Numbered from the stretch's first letter, positions 1-13,313 are shown. The stretch: 64,000 bases of DNA from Annulohypoxylon bovei var. microspora (GCA_022836615.1 MU405227.1:309259-373258), one strand, 5' to 3'. A program made the numbers and translations. The notes: generated by a model from the sequence alone, not told the origin.

Positions 1-2301
1 ACCTTCCACCTGCTGAGCTTCTCGCTCCCCGTCCATTTGCATGGGCTCCGACTGATCCATTGGACCAGCGTCTTCCCATTGCAAATCCGTTGGCTGGAAG
101 ACGGTCACGGGGAGCTCGGAACCGGAATCGTCCATTTCCGAATCCGAGGAGTAGGAGTCTAGTTCCTCGTAAGGAACCATCTCCACATCGGTCTCCAAGA
201 AGCCGTAGGTGTCCAGATCCGTCTTCAGGGCGGAGGAGGCTGGTTCCTCGTACAGAACCATTTCCAGGTCCTCCGCCCCATCATCCGCGTAGCTCGCTAG
301 CATGTTCGTAGACTCGCAAGAGGGTACGATATCATGCTCTGGCTTCTGGATGGCTGGGATCTGGTAGTTGAGGTTTTGGAGCCCCTGTCCGAACATCTGA
401 AGCCCCGACTGGGGGGCAGCCACCTGTTGCGAAACAGGCGCATACCCTGGAACCAGTGTGGGCTCAGGTGCGATGTACTGGCGCTGAGGCACCTGCTGGG
501 GGGCGGCTACCTGTTGCTGAACAACAGGCACACACCCGGAGACCAGCTGGGCCTCAGGTGCCTGGTATATGTGCTGGGGGCCGGTCGCCGGTTCGTAATT
601 CGGCGTAAGGCGGCGGCCCAGCACATAGTCTCTCACATGCTCGGGGTATGTCGGAATGATCTTCTGATCGAGCGTAGGCTTGTTGAGGTACGAACGATCA
701 GGGGTCACATTCCGAACCCGAGATGGCTGAGAGACCATCACAGGGGCTACGTAGGCGGGTTGGTCGTATCTTTGTGAATACGATATGTGGCGAACGTGCT
801 GGCGAGTAGGGTAGGCATAACGTCTACCCTCCAGGCGTGCAGTCGCTTCAGCCACATACCGTTCACAAGCTGCATCGCTTGCGGCTAGGTACGCAGGGTC
901 GTCGGGATCGGCCCAAGTCGGGAGCGGCTCGGGGTACTCAACGGGAGTAACCACCGTGTTCGCTTCGAAATGAGCCGTTTGACGTTCCCAGCGTTCCAGA
1001 GCAAGCCGCTTTTCTCTGTCAGCCAGATATCTCCCGGCGTCGGCGTGCGCCCTCTCCATAAAATGGACGATAGGGGAGCACGCGAGTCTGAGAAATCTGG
1101 TGGCGTGGACAGTTAGGCGAGCGATGCGGATACAAAAGGAGGCTATCTCTCTGTTGATGCCGTCGGGGGAGACCTGCCACTCAAGCTTCTTGGCTTCATC
1201 CAGTTGGTAGCGGAAAAAGTCAGAGAAACAGCCAAAGCTGATCTCCGAACCTTTGGCGCCCAACCAGAATTCCACCATCCTAGGAACTTGGAGTTAGTAA
1301 AGATCTCTTATACAATTTCGGTGTGAATAACGATTGTTACTTGAAACAGGACATTTGCTAATGCAGTAGTAGAGCAGTGGATATGATACAGAGAGTAAGA
1401 ATGGAGACGAACTAGAGGAAAATGGAAAAGGGGTAAAGGGGGTAAAGGGGTAAAGGGGTAAATGATTGTAGGTACTAGTATCAGAATAATAGTGGAAGTA
1501 CAGTAGAAGTATAGAATGTAGGTGGGTATTGCTATAGTGAATGGGTATAGTAGCATACTACCTAGTAGTATACAGGGCTAGTACACCTGGGCAGTGTAGG
1601 TACCTAGTGTATAGTGTAGTGTGTACCTAGTATGTATACTAGGTACCTAGTACCTAGTAGTGTATGGTGCATGGTGCATGGTGCATGGTGTATGAAGTCA
1701 CCATGATAGTTGCCTATGGCAATAGAGATAGGTAATAATAGAAAGGTAGGGGACGACGGAAGTTGGTGATAATAGAAGGGTGGGTGACGATAATCATGAG
1801 TGGCAATAGAAAGGTAGGTGACGATAAACGCGAACGGTAATAGGAATGGTAGGTGACAATAGAAATAAATACTTACCACTTGGTGTAGGTCGTCCAGATA
1901 AAGTCCCCGACCGTCCAGAGGAGGATCCACGGGCCATGGACGAGCCATCGGACAAGGCAAATTGCCCCCCAAAACACGTACCAACCGAAGGGAGTAAAAC
2001 TCCCCACGACGGCTTGTGTGATGAGATAGCCGATGACCCATCGGGCCGGAATGTGGATCTCCCTGGACAAGTCAAGGAGGAGCGTGGCGGCGAGGGAGGC
2101 GAAACTTAGGACACCGTACCCTAGGGCCGGTCGTACCATAAAGAGGTACGCGAAGGCGACTAGGGCAGGAGGGGAGTACTGGCAGAGGGGTCCCAACTCA
2201 AGGTAATCCGAGAGTGAGAGGAAGGCGAAGTACGTGAAGAAGAGGAAGAAGATGGGGAGATCGGAGGTGAGGATCATCTTCTTGATCTCGACGTAGTCCA
2301 T
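1..2301 (-). CDS. Membrane-anchored protein of unknown function, 3' end beyond the window
   Basis: Not recognised as a known family. Two exons: 2301-1877 and 1279-1, which stays open to the window edge (568 codons seen, no stop). The donor is GTAAGT at 1876 and the acceptor is TAG at 1280 with a textbook TACTAAC branch site about 14 bases before it. Exon 1 ends in phase 2 (TG) and exon 2 supplies the G, giving Trp and continuing in frame, which strongly supports the join. Residues 1-142 hold four or five hydrophobic segments. Exon 2 is hydrophilic and rich in Pro, Gln and Ala, then acidic, with a twice-seen block around 'QQVAAPQ' and acidic 'EMV.YEE' motifs. A membrane anchor plus disordered cytoplasmic tail is my inference. 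The 597-bp intron is unusually long for this window and is full of short repeats. Confidence 0.72.
1280..1876 (-). repeat. Repeat-rich 597-bp intron
   Basis: Intron of the gene above. From about 1733 to 1862 there are four imperfect copies of a roughly 36-bp unit, each starting AATAGAAAGGTAGGTGACGA or a close variant. Near 1425-1465 there is a run of GGGGTAAA units, and at 1666-1690 a run of GCATGGT units. Around 1570-1660 the palindromic TACCTAG/CTAGGTA motif recurs several times. No open frame of note lies inside. Confidence 0.6.
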
Positions 2302-4175
2302 GGCGTCGGTAAGTAACACAACAAGTGTGACAGGCTTGTGTGTTTTCGCAGGTGTAGAGAGAGGCAAGAAAGGTTCAGGGAGAGAGTTTCTGAGCAGTTG
2401 CAGTGGCTTGTAAGCTGATGCTTGGAAGCGGTTCTGGAAGTGCTCTGTTGGTCAAGCGCGAAATTCTGTGTAAACCTGGGGAAAAAAAAGAAGAAAGAAA
2501 GAAGAGAGTCTGCGCGGGGAATTTTTGCTATATGCTTTTCGTTTGGGCGGTGACAGGGGTGGCAGATCACCCACATCACCATGGTTACCGGCGCTCACTA
2601 GGAGTGGCAGAATCAACTGGCAGCCCTGTAATCAACTGTACGTGACTCTACTTTTTTTATTAGCAACCTAGGGTGCAATGTACTAGGAATTAAATTTTTA
2701 ATAGCAACAGCCAATCAACAATTCAGAAAATAGAAAATAATAGGTACAACTGATTCTTCATATTGTATTTCCCCCCTGATTCTCCCTAGTGTACCTAGGT
2801 AGTTCAGCAAAACTTCATGATAATAATGATTCAATATATATAAGGCATGCACCTCCGTATTAATGTATACAAGTAAGCACAGCTAGGGATACCATATAAA
2901 ATACATATATTCAAAGCTACAGATATACATGTTTTTTCAAGTCGACCTGCATTTTATATGGGAATAAAATCCCCTACCGCAGAAAACACTCAGGTACTTA
3001 ATGGCCTACAATTATATCTAGAGCTACCCAAGGATCCTATGAATATCTAGATAATAATGTGCCCGTGTAGGAATAACTGTAGTAAAATAAATGTATTTAT
3101 GAAGGTAATAGAAGCTATGCGTAGGTATATTTTACCCCTTATGCGTTGCAAGTATGATATGTTCTCTAGGTAGTCCTAATAGTTTTAATTAGCCAACGTA
3201 CTTAGGGAAAATCCGTGATTTTATTATTCTGTACATTATCCATTTGCATCCAGCTATTTAGGCACTTGTTCTGATCTTGAGTACCTAAATAGAGCGCTGT
3301 ACGTCCCTGAGGCTGACAATCCATGAAAAAGATACCTAACCCATACCCCGGTTTTATTTTACGCTGATCTTGGTACGCACTGATCGTGATCTTTTTTTAT
3401 CTCGATCTTATGCACCCCGGTAAATCGAGTAAATCGACAGGGGTTTAATCAGCCAATAATAATTTAGAATCAGTACCTATTCTGTCAATTACCTGGGTAC
3501 CTAGGTACTCAAGTGCGGTGCCTGGGATACGTACCTCTCGTGACCCTCCCTGGTTTTTTCCACGATCTTTTCTTCAAGATCGACTCGACTAATCTCAACC
3601 TACCATTATTATCATCTTTCGTTTTCGTGGAATCTCCCCCCACGAGAGGATTGTTGAATTCGCCTAGACGTATAAGCGCGTGCCTGTATCTACTGTGAAA
3701 ATATTTAAAGATATTCAAGAGTTGACCATTGCTTCTGCTATTTTTCGTGTGCGGTAATGAATCTCGATTGTATTACGGCCGGTCTAAATGAGTGATACTA
3801 TTGGAGGTAAATAAATAAATGAAGATAATTGCGTCGTATTGCTGCACTTAAGGCATTTATCTAAGTTACGTTCCTACGTACTAGGTATATCAAGGGAGAA
3901 CTATTGAAATTGAGGTCCTCACAGCCATGATCAATTGGTATATTAGACGTGAGCAAAAATTGTTCTTTCCCGCGGGACGTTGAGGGAAAGATCCTCGATA
4001 CCAGAACAAGTGCTACACGCAAGACGGATACACATTCGTCAATAGTCTAACAATACAGTAACAAACGCCTTCTTCTCATCGGGGATATCTTCCATGTGCG
4101 TGAATAATAGTCATAAGTCGTCATGATAAGGCAGGGCAGAGGCCAGAAGGCCAGTAAACACTTTCCCCTTGCACC
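2302..4175. other. Intergenic, AT-rich
   Basis: No supportable gene. It holds the 5' flank of the membrane protein gene (to about 2500) and the 3' flank of the kinetochore gene. The rest is AT-rich, with isolated TACCTAGGTA-type palindromes near 2797 and 3497. Short open frames at 3509-3718 overlap on both strands and show neither splice context nor domain features. Confidence 0.6.
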
Positions 4176-7100
4176 TTATTTCTGCTGGGCCTTTGCCTTC
4201 GCAACTAGCCTCTCTTGGAGTTCGACAACAATATCGCTCCAAGACTCGATATTACTCTGCTCCTCCTTTGTAACAACACGCGTGCCAATCCTACCAGTAA
4301 GAAATTCGACGACTTTATCTACTTTGAACTGCTCTCCGTAGATAACTCGCGCCTCGGGCTCGATAGTGACTTCGATGCCATTAGGTGTGCTCCGACCATG
4401 GAAATTGAGTGTAATATCCACCCTCGTCTTCACTGGGTGCACTAGCACAATTGCGCGAAACGCAATAGAAGAATCCGAAGTCTTGGTGACGTTGGTTCTG
4501 TATGTGCAGTCAACGAGCCGCATACTTTCTGCAACGTGGTTGGCTTTCTTCCAAGCCGCACTGACCATGCCCAGGAGATCTTTGAGTCTAGTCTGGGATT
4601 GGTCCAATCCTCGAATATGATCCCGGATGCATTGAATGAAAAATTCCTTTTCCGGCGTGGACGGCTTTGGATCTCGTTCCCGATTGGCTGCGATGTACCA
4701 CAAATCAATTGTCGAATTAGTCGATTTTAGACCCTTGAATGAGGAAACGTCAAACACGAGCTCGATCTCCTTTCGATAGGTCATTGAGAGAGAAGTTCCG
4801 TTGGAACCTGTAATAATCCAGCCATGCTGCTTCTCGAGTTCTTCTACCCTCGCTATTATGATATTAGTTTTTTTTGGCATGGCAAAATATACATATTAAG
4901 GGGTACTGACCTTTCAGAGAGCTGACTTCATTAGATGTCCAACCCCTGCATTTTTCGCGAACCTTCTCAGCTTCCTTAATATCAGAAAGGCACTCTTCTT
5001 TTCTCTGCGACAACTCGCTGATACCGGATTCGGTCTCGCCAAGCTGTTGACGCAATTCCTCGATCTGCTTCATCTTGGCCTCAATGTCTGCGTCGACCTC
5101 GGTAAGTTCGGACCGAGCGGCTTGTAAGTCTTCTGGGTCACAATCCGCTAGCTCTTGAACAGCGGACTCTAAGTTTTCGTGCTCTGAGTCTAAGGACTCG
5201 AACCGTTCTATCAGCTTGGGTAATACGGAATCAAGCAATTTCTGTTGTTTCTGCAACAGCTGCTCGTCGGCTTCCATGCCCTCAGCAATCTTGACCAAGC
5301 CTTCCTTGAGACCATCTTGAAGCTTCATGCGCCATTCGTACCACATAGCCTTGCTCAGTAGGCGGGCGTGCGTCTTGACATTCTTGAATTGATTGTCTAA
5401 GAAGAGCTTGTATTCTGGCGTTGCTGACATGTATTCCTTGAAAAGCTGAGGATTCTCTTCTAGAGTTTCCGTCTCGATCTCTCGGACAATTCTTCTGCCC
5501 TCTGAAATGTATTTCTTCAATTCTCGACAAGACTAGAAATAATTAGTATTTGCCATGTCTATAGAAGTTGCAGACATCCTTACATGTTGGTACAGTTCTA
5601 GCATCGGGACTGTGCAAGCACCTGCCACGACGCATCGTTCAAGGGAGAGATCTTCTTTTCCTAGTGCAACATCATCTTTGACGCTAGCGGGGGCCTGCGT
5701 GTGTCGTCGCTTAGTAGTGGTTAATTCCATAAAGCGAATATTCGTCATGTTCAAGAAGTCTTGAAGATGAATTCGCTCTCCATCATCGTCCATTTGAGCT
5801 TCGGAATCGGCCATAACATGAGATTCGTCAAAGTTAAGCGTACCTGTAGGATGGTTGGAGTCGACATCCTTAAAGCGGCCTTTAGCCTGTGGGGATTGCA
5901 TTGCCACAAGGGCTTTCTTAGGCGACAGCACAGGCGTCGAAGTGGTTATATTGTCACTTGTATCCAGGGTTTTCGTAGCAGAGCGAGTCATTCGTCCAGT
6001 CGTTTCCGCCTTCGAAGGAGGAGCGTGCAATCGCACGTTCTTGACGGGGCTGCTTTGGTGATTCTTAAGTCGCTTGATCCCATCCCTCTCTTCGATATCA
6101 TCTTCTTCGTCATCAAGCTCGGCAGGACGCTTACCGAGAAGACCCTTGGCACTGCCTACATGAAGGCTCTTGCGCCCCTTGAAAATATTCTTCTTAGGCG
6201 TCATACTAGCGATCATATCCTTCAAAGTTGCTGTGGTATTCTCTTCGTCTTCGCCATTGGCTTCCCTCTCAAGTATTCTACGTCCATTCTCCTTGTCTGC
6301 TTCCTCTCGACGTTCCTGGTCTACTTCATATTCCATGACTCGGGGATCACCAAAAGTAACGCCACGGGTGACTTCACGTGGGACAAAGCTGTCTGCTACC
6401 TCGCCGATAGATCCACGCCTATCAAAGATGGCTGCGACTTTGGGTGATCCGAGACCAGGTCTATCAGCACCCATGCCCGAAAGTCGCCTCGACTGCGGGG
6501 TTAGGATAACCCGTGGTGTTGACAAGCCGGTCGAGGGATCCTGTTGAAAAATCGACATCAACTGAGCATTTTTAGAAGCGGATCTAGGCGTGGAGGTAGA
6601 AAGGTTCGGGTTTTGTCGAGCCGTTGAAGCAGAAGGTGACTTTGGTTTCCTCGAAGGCGAGTCCTTCAATGGGGTTCTGGGCCCTTGCTTGTTTGAAGTG
6701 CTTTGCTTGGAAGGATTCATAGACTTTGGCGTTGACGTTGAAAGGTCCCGAACAGGTGAGCTGCTCTTTGGAGTGACGGATCTTCGCCAATCATGACTAC
6801 GACGGAGTCCCTTACCCCGAAATGCAGAGAGAGCAGGGCTTCCAGTTTCCGAGATATTCGTGCCAGAAATCGCTTCAGACAAGCGTTGTTTCGCAGATGA
6901 GTGTAGCGCAGGCACGTTATCATCTTCATCAACCTCCTTCTCCATAATATGCCTTGCTTCAGTTCGATCTTTGACGGGAAGCGGGCCCTTGATGATTCCG
7001 CCCACAGCGGTGGTCATATCCATTCCCATGGTGGCATCCTCCTCATCTTCTTCGATTTCGTTAGTAGGAAGAATACGACCCAATCCGACTGTCATGTCCA

Positions 7101-8794
7101 TGGTTGCTTCGTCGTTACCAGCCGTCATAGTACGACGCCGGCCCAGAGCCGCTTTTCTGGTCGCAGTACTGGGTTTATGTCCAGACAGAACTCCACCCAC
7201 AGCAGTAGTAAATTCCATCGACATATCCTCGTTCTCCTCATTATCCTCGAGGTCGAAAGGGTCGTTTACCAAATGTGTACCTTTTCGAATACCACCAACT
7301 GCCATGGTAAATTCCATAGATGCATCCTCAATCATTGAATCATCCCTAGTTTTATCTCGGCTGGCTGTTTGGATGTTCTGCGTCTTGTTGCGCTGAGGAA
7401 GAATACCACCTAGTGCTCGAGTAACATCCATTGACATCTCTTCCTCCTGGACATCATCTTCATCATCATCCACGAAACCGCCATTGGATTTAATGATACC
7501 ACCAACTGCATTTGTCATATCCATGTCCATATCCATGCCACCAGTTTCTTCTTGATCATCATCCTGAATGGGGCTAATCTTTGATGAGGTTTGGATATTT
7601 TCCTGGTCGTGAGTAGGGCTAGTTTGTTTAGGCGCAGGCTTTTTGGCCCATCCAAATGAGGGGATAATTTCCTCCTCTTCATCAAATTGCTGAGTTTCAG
7701 CGCGTCTAGAGGCAAGTCGAAGGACACCATCCAGCGTATCAGTCGAGTCTGTAGTGAATGCTGAACGGGCAGAGATAGCAGATGCCACTGAGGTGCCAGT
7801 GACTTCATCAACATCTAGGTCCATTGATACACCATCAGCATCCGAATCACTGCCAGAATCTGAACCGATCTCTTCATGTGCTTCCATCACGCCATCTGTC
7901 GCATCGGAGTCTGAGCTATAGACACTCGAGGCCATGGTGTCGTCCATTTGGTTGTTGAAGTTAAGCTGGGGAGCACCCGAGCTTCTACGTCTCTTCTTTT
8001 GATTGAGATCTTGTTGATTATCTGGGGAGTTGGGAATAATGTCATCCGCTCGCTCTAGTGAAGTAGAAGGTGTATCTGAGGGTAGTGAGGATGATTTTGC
8101 AGCAAGAGATGATGCGCGTCTTGTAGAGTCAGTTGAGGTGGTAGAGTCTTGCATGTACTCGACTTCATGGAATGTATGTAGGGTGGCTTCAGCTGCAAAT
8201 GAGACCCTTCGGTTGGCAAGGGACTTGCGTCGAGCTTCTCTTCGATCGTTAATCTCCTTCTCTAGCTTTGCTCGCTCTCGTTCCTCTCTTTCGCGCGCAG
8301 CAGCTTGTTGTTCCTCTTCAGTGCGCACTGCGATCTTTGTGCCTGATGAGATGGAGTCATCATTCTGAAAGGGGTTTGGTAGCTTGTCGGCTCCCTGGAT
8401 GTTCAATGTGGGTGGCGAGTTACGAGAAGGCTGCTTGGATTTAAACGAAGGTATCTCAGGCAGTGGCATTGTCGGTTTGAGAATAGATTTTGGCGGAGGT
8501 CTAGCATTCGCTGCAAGGGACTAGATAGTTGTAAGTTAGTAACGCGTTCTTAACATGAATCGGGATCGCATCACGTACCACACGTCGGTTTCCAGATGCT
8601 GGCTTCAATCCGTCAAGTCCTCCAGGTCCAATACTCTTACTTCGTGACTTCTTTTTACCTCCATTACCAGCCAAAGAACTAGCAACATCAACTGTGATGT
8701 TTTCTTTCTCCATTCTCTTGCGCACAGGTGAATGTCCGGTCGACTTTCTAGGTCGACGCGTGGACGGAATAGTCGCATCAGTGCGGCTAGACAT
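4176..8794 (-). CDS. spc7: Kinetochore scaffold Spc7/Spc105 (KNL1)
   Basis: Outer-kinetochore KMN network scaffold that docks PP1 phosphatase and, when Mps1 phosphorylates its MELT repeats, the Bub1-Bub3 checkpoint complex. Four exons: 8794-8579, 8520-5584, 5532-4911, 4852-4176; introns of 58, 51 and 58 bp, all phases consistent, giving 1483 aa. Visible motifs: SILK at residues 84-87 and RVSF at 177-180 (the two PP1-docking motifs), then six MELT-like repeats (MDMT, MDVT, MEFT, MEFT, MDMT, MDMT) each followed by a xAVGGI-type tail, and a further MELT within the conserved 'IRFMELTTTKRRH' block. The C-terminal third is a long coiled coil ('SCRELKKYISEGR...') followed by the RWD-type region that binds the Mis12/MIND complex. 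Identification rests on the combination of both PP1 motifs, repeated MELTs and the Spc7 coiled coil. Confidence 0.96.
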
Positions 8795-9483
8795 GTTGGC
8801 GTAAAAGGTGCAGGTCGATTTCTCTCAAGTATCGTGGAAGCAACCAGGTCTCACCATCTGGGGAGCTACTTCTAAGTTGTCGTGAGATGTAAATAAAGTT
8901 GTCGCATAGGAGTTTAGTTAGGGTTCCGAACAAAATAATTACGAAATCCGAATGTAAAGTGCTTCCAGAAAAGCAATTGTAAACAACACCTGCTTCAGAT
9001 TTGGTGTAAAGTTTGGAAGTGGCGGGTGACGTTGAACTAGAAATCGATTCCCATATGATAAAAGTTGGGTCGATTTGGTGATCGCGTCAATTGACTGGAT
9101 TAGAGAGACCCTTGTTTGTAAACAATTGAGGGTGGTGGGGCATTACAGCTGTATGTACCTATGTACATACGTTGGTGACATCCGAATGTGGTCCAAGCTC
9201 ATTACGCCCTTTCCATGCCAAGGTCCTGTTGCAATAGTCGACAAGCCACATTCACTAGCCCCTCCATTTCTAGCGTCGAAGCCACAATCGGGTCACAAGG
9301 GCCACAACGGGGCTGAATTTCGGAGTGGAACCTGTGCCTTCCCACAAGCGAGAGCCCACACAACTAAAGTTTTGAGATTTTTCCATTTTCAATTTTCGGT
9401 AACTTTTCGCAAAATCGCAACTACAACAACACCACGATTCCCGACCTCAACCACATTTGCGACCTCGACAAAACATCGCAAAC
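8795..9483. promoter_or_regulatory. Divergent promoter region between spc7 and rps11
   Basis: About 690 bp separates two head-to-head genes, so both 5' flanks must lie here. A pyrimidine/A-rich stretch just upstream of the ribosomal gene start (about 9375-9480, with ACAACAACACC-type sequence) is typical of a fungal 5' leader. No individual factor site can be assigned with confidence. Confidence 0.5.
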
Positions 9484-10322
9484 ATGGCCACGGAATTGAC
9501 TGTTCAGTCGGAGCGTGCTTTCCAGAAGCAGCCCCATATCTTCCAGAACTCCAAGATCAAGGCCAAGTCTACGAGACCTGGCAAGGTGAGGCGACGCCAT
9601 CCATTATTATGTCATTTCGTCGATGAGGTCAAATTGTTTGCTGACCATCTTGCTATTTAGGGTGGCCGCCGATGGTTCAAGGACGTCGGTCTGGGTTTCC
9701 GAACCCCCAAGACCGCGATTGATGGAAGCTACATCGGTACGTGAATACGCGAAAATACGTGAGGGGAGGGTTCAAATGTGTTCTATCTTTCGCCAGCTGG
9801 ATTATCAAGTCTCCTTGAGGATCACTTCGAATTGCACGATGCTTGCGATCTGAGAAAGCAATTTCTTCGGAGCGATGAGGAACGAAGGGCTAATTATGAT
9901 GACAACAGACAAGAAGTGCCCTTTCACCGGTCTCGTCTCTATCCGTGGCCGTATCCTAACTGGCACCGTCGTTTCCACCAAGATGCACCGAACTGTCATC
10001 ATCCGACGCGAGTACCTAAAGTTCATCCCCAAGTACGCCCGATACGAGAAGCGACACAAGAACTTGGCCGCGCACGTCTCGCCGGCTTTCCGTGTTGAAG
10101 AGGGTGATCAGGTTACGGTTGGCCAATGCCGACCTCTCAGCAAGACTGTACGTTCATCTTTATCCTCCGTATGAGTCGTGTAAAGACTACTCTACTAGAG
10201 AAAAATGTATGGTCGTCAACTTGAACGAATTGCTAACTTATGCGGTACGATAGGTTCGATTCAACGTCCTTCGTGTACTTCCCCGAACCGGCAAGGCGGT
10301 GAAGAAGTTCAGCAAGTTCTAA
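9484..10322 (+). CDS. rps11: 40S ribosomal protein S11 (uS17)
   Basis: Component of the small ribosomal subunit that binds 18S rRNA. Four exons: 9484-9585, 9661-9736, 9909-10147 and 10254-10322, giving 161 aa, the usual eukaryotic length. Splice phases are 0, 1 and 0. The protein has the eukaryotic N-terminal part ('AFQKQPHIFQN', 'GGRRWFKDVGLGF'), the core 'DKKCPFTG' and 'MHRTVIIRREYL', and the basic C-terminal end 'KAVKKFSKF'. Introns of 75, 172 and 106 bp in such a short gene are usual for ribosomal protein genes of filamentous fungi. The start is the ATG at 9484, because the reading frame matches the family from its first residues. Confidence 0.97.
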
Positions 10323-11620
10323 GTTAGGGATCTTTCCTGGGCATCGATGGCGTTGTTACTTCATGGTTCTTCATGATCTCAGATTCGGAACGGGTGATTC
10401 ATAGGCTTTCTGCCAGGGCACAAAGATGCACCATCGGCAGTTCTGAGAAATAAAAAAGGATATACCACACTTTATATGATTACTCAACGATATGACTGTG
10501 ATTTGCCTGTGGCAGGTATGTCTAACTGCGCAAAATACAATTGGTAAGGTCGCTTAATTGTTCATGTGCCAAGTTGCTACATTGTTTGGGCGCGTATATT
10601 GGACAATCTGCTCTACATCCGATTGATATACAAGTTTTTCATATAACCTTGGTTTGTCCGCTTCTAAATTTCCAGCAATTATTTGACCGGAGTTGTTTGA
10701 TTTGGCAACTTTCGTAAACCAATGAGGAAAGTGACAAACTGACGCCTTCATATTGGTCAGGTCAAACCCCCAAAAACTTTAGTGTTTAAATATACTTCAA
10801 TACAGACTCCAGAATACGCCTTTAATATCATAGTCACTTCAATAAGTAGATGGTTGCATATTGGGGGGATTTTCTTCTTCGGATCTCTAGCACGAAGGTC
10901 TTAAGGCAGTGAGGACATCCTCCTTAGTCGTTACTATACTTTACCCCTTACTCAATATGTCTGCGTTTTTACACCTGTGTAAAAAATATGACAGAAATAA
11001 AATAAAATAAAAACAATAGTTATCGGGTATATTTAAGTAATTACGGAGAGCTCTTGCTTGACATTCCGGAATATGGTGAAATTACTAGGGTTTCGATCGA
11101 TTTAGTTCTCAGATAATAGGGACAGATGTCGCCGCTAGGCAGGCTATTACTTAGGTACGGATAGACTACGTATTAATGGTATCAGAAGGATATGTTCTGC
11201 TTGAAATAGCACTTGTACTTATATCCAAAGCACTGTATAATTTCTCTAAATAAGAAATCATCTTCATAAATGGGAATATCATTTTACATTGATCCTCAGA
11301 GGTTGTCCGCGATATCCCCTTAACTAGGTGGTATTTAATAGAATCATGCAGCTTTGGCAATACTGGATTGGCTAATATACTTATTATTATACGTCGCTTG
11401 TTATTGTAAATAGTGTTACTGAACTATGCTAGATTACATGAAAGTTACAAACAACGGCCAATTCAGGGGCTGAGGGGGTGATATCTCATCACAAAATCAT
11501 GTGTTAGGATTGTTATCATTTCATCCTTAATCAGCACGTCTCCCAGATCATCCCAGCCCTTAACACTCGAAAGTAATGTTCATAATATTCACTATTAGTA
11601 TTTTCTCACATTTACGCTAT
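10323..11620. other. Intergenic, AT-rich
   Basis: Contains the convergent 3' flanks of rps11 and the FAD oxidase. An AATAAA-like signal lies near 10449. Small open frames at 10554-10751 and 11166-11360 lack splice context and recognisable motifs. No other structure seen. Confidence 0.55.
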
Positions 11621-13313
11621 TTATGGATATTCCGTTGGCAAGGCATGGTGGTACTTGAATACATTGTCTGGATCCCATTCCTTCTTTAACCTCGCGAGCC
11701 TAGGAAGCTTATCTTTTCCGTATATCTGCTCAAGTGTCTCGTCGCCATGGGCGTAGTTTACGTATACCGATCGATCAGGATACCCCGACGTAGTGACAAT
11801 ATCTTGGCGTAGCTCACGAGCTACAGCAATCGCCGGCTCCTCGACAGGGTTTCCCCGCTGGGGCCAAGACATCAAGAACGAGCTGAAATGTAAGTTAGCT
11901 GTCAGGAAAAAGGGGCGGTCTGTTTTGACATACAAATCACCTATGGCATCCCGCCATGGATATGCTGTAGCATCATCTGGCACGGCGGTCATGGCTTGGT
12001 TGGAGAATGTCTGGAATATGGTACTGCTAGCCCGGGCGTCTGGATTTGCCTTAAAGAAGGCATCGAGCTTGTCAAAGATCGACTTATACGTTTCGGCCGC
12101 GAACCTACGGATATTGGCAGAGAAAATAACATAGACATTGCCCGGCGGTGACGTCGAAACTCCGGCGCCGAAAAGGATCGTGTGCTGTACCCGACTATAA
12201 GGGACGCTACTTGCACGCAAGACTGGCGGACCGATATCAAAAAAGGGTGCGAGAACTTGCCGAGCTTCTGATTCAGGACCACTATAAATGAAAGTGGCTA
12301 GTATCTGTGTCTTCATGGGCTGTAAGCTTTAGAGTTGGTGAATGTGATGGGGTGTAGCACTTACGGAGTTCGAACCAGCATCCCAATGAATCAGAGAAGC
12401 CACCGCCAATCCAGGGGGCATCTTGTTTTCAAATGACTGCAGAACATCAAAATATGCGGATTGCATGTTCGCCGGGTATAGAGCGTCAGCAGTAAAACAC
12501 TGTGCATCATTGATCGCTTTATGGAGCTGATAGGTAGCCGATGTGATGATGCCAAAATTAGCACCAGCGCCGCGAATACCCCAGAACAAATCCGAGTTCG
12601 TTTTCTCAGATGCCTCAACGAGACCCCCATTAGCAGTAACTATGCGTACAGAGACGAGACAATCGATCATCAAGCTAAAATAGCCTTGGAAAGGGGAGAC
12701 GCCAGCTCCTATCGTAACGCCAATGACACCGGCAGTGGGACAACTACCAACAGCTTTGAATGGTTAGCATATGTGTCCGAGGCGAGAACATATGTAAAAA
12801 TTAAGATTAGGAGATCCTAGTGCCCAACACAACAGATAGCATTTAATTATAAAAGACTTTAATAACTTACGAAGTTCGTACCCGGCCTCCTCTATCGGGT
12901 TGATAACATCATCAATCGTGATTCCCGGCCCGATAACAGCAGTACCAGAATCTTTGTCGATCTTGATCGTTTTCATCTGGCTGAGATCAATAGCCAGTCC
13001 ACCATCAAGTTTGCCTAATGTAGTGCCGTAGCCATGACGACCTCCCGTAGCAAGGAATGGAATGTTGGCAGCTCTTGCGGCTTTGACCTAACGAATATGT
13101 TATCATGGTATACTTAGCATAGCAACACTACCTTCTTACGATTTCTACTACTTCCTCTTCAGTCTTCGGTGAGACAGCCGCGGCAAATTTCGGAGGTTTG
13201 TAAACAGTCCATCGCAATGTTGCGTTGGTGAATTCGTCCGAGCCAGGGCGGCAGACTTGCGTACCAGCGGGCCACGAAACGTTCGTGCCGGCGAAAGGAG
13301 ACGTATCCCCCAT
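11621..13313 (-). CDS. FAD-linked oxidase, berberine-bridge-enzyme-like
   Basis: Flavin oxidase of the PCMH-type FAD-binding/BBE family; members oxidise sugars, alkaloids or secondary-metabolite intermediates with O2. Four exons: 13313-13140, 13087-12871, 12753-12365 and 12319-11621; introns of 52, 117 and 45 bp, phases consistent, 492 aa. Both covalent flavin anchors are visible: His76 in 'GGRHG' and Cys135 in 'VGSCPTAG', as in bicovalently flavinylated oligosaccharide and alkaloid oxidases. The PCMH core continues through 'IDDVINPIEEAGYELP' and 'GIRGAGANFGI', and the C-terminus has the BBE signature 'WDPDNVFKYHHALP'. No signal peptide is evident, so it may be cytoplasmic, unlike many secreted relatives. 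The substrate cannot be inferred, and no biosynthetic core gene lies beside it. Confidence 0.92.

Noticed and set aside
6170..8368. Several plus-strand frames opposite spc7
   Set aside because: They are reverse-complement shadows of the Ser/Asp-rich spc7 exon.
9778..10098. Alternative frame across the rps11 exons
   Set aside because: It is a shadow of rps11; the spliced uS17 frame explains the region completely.
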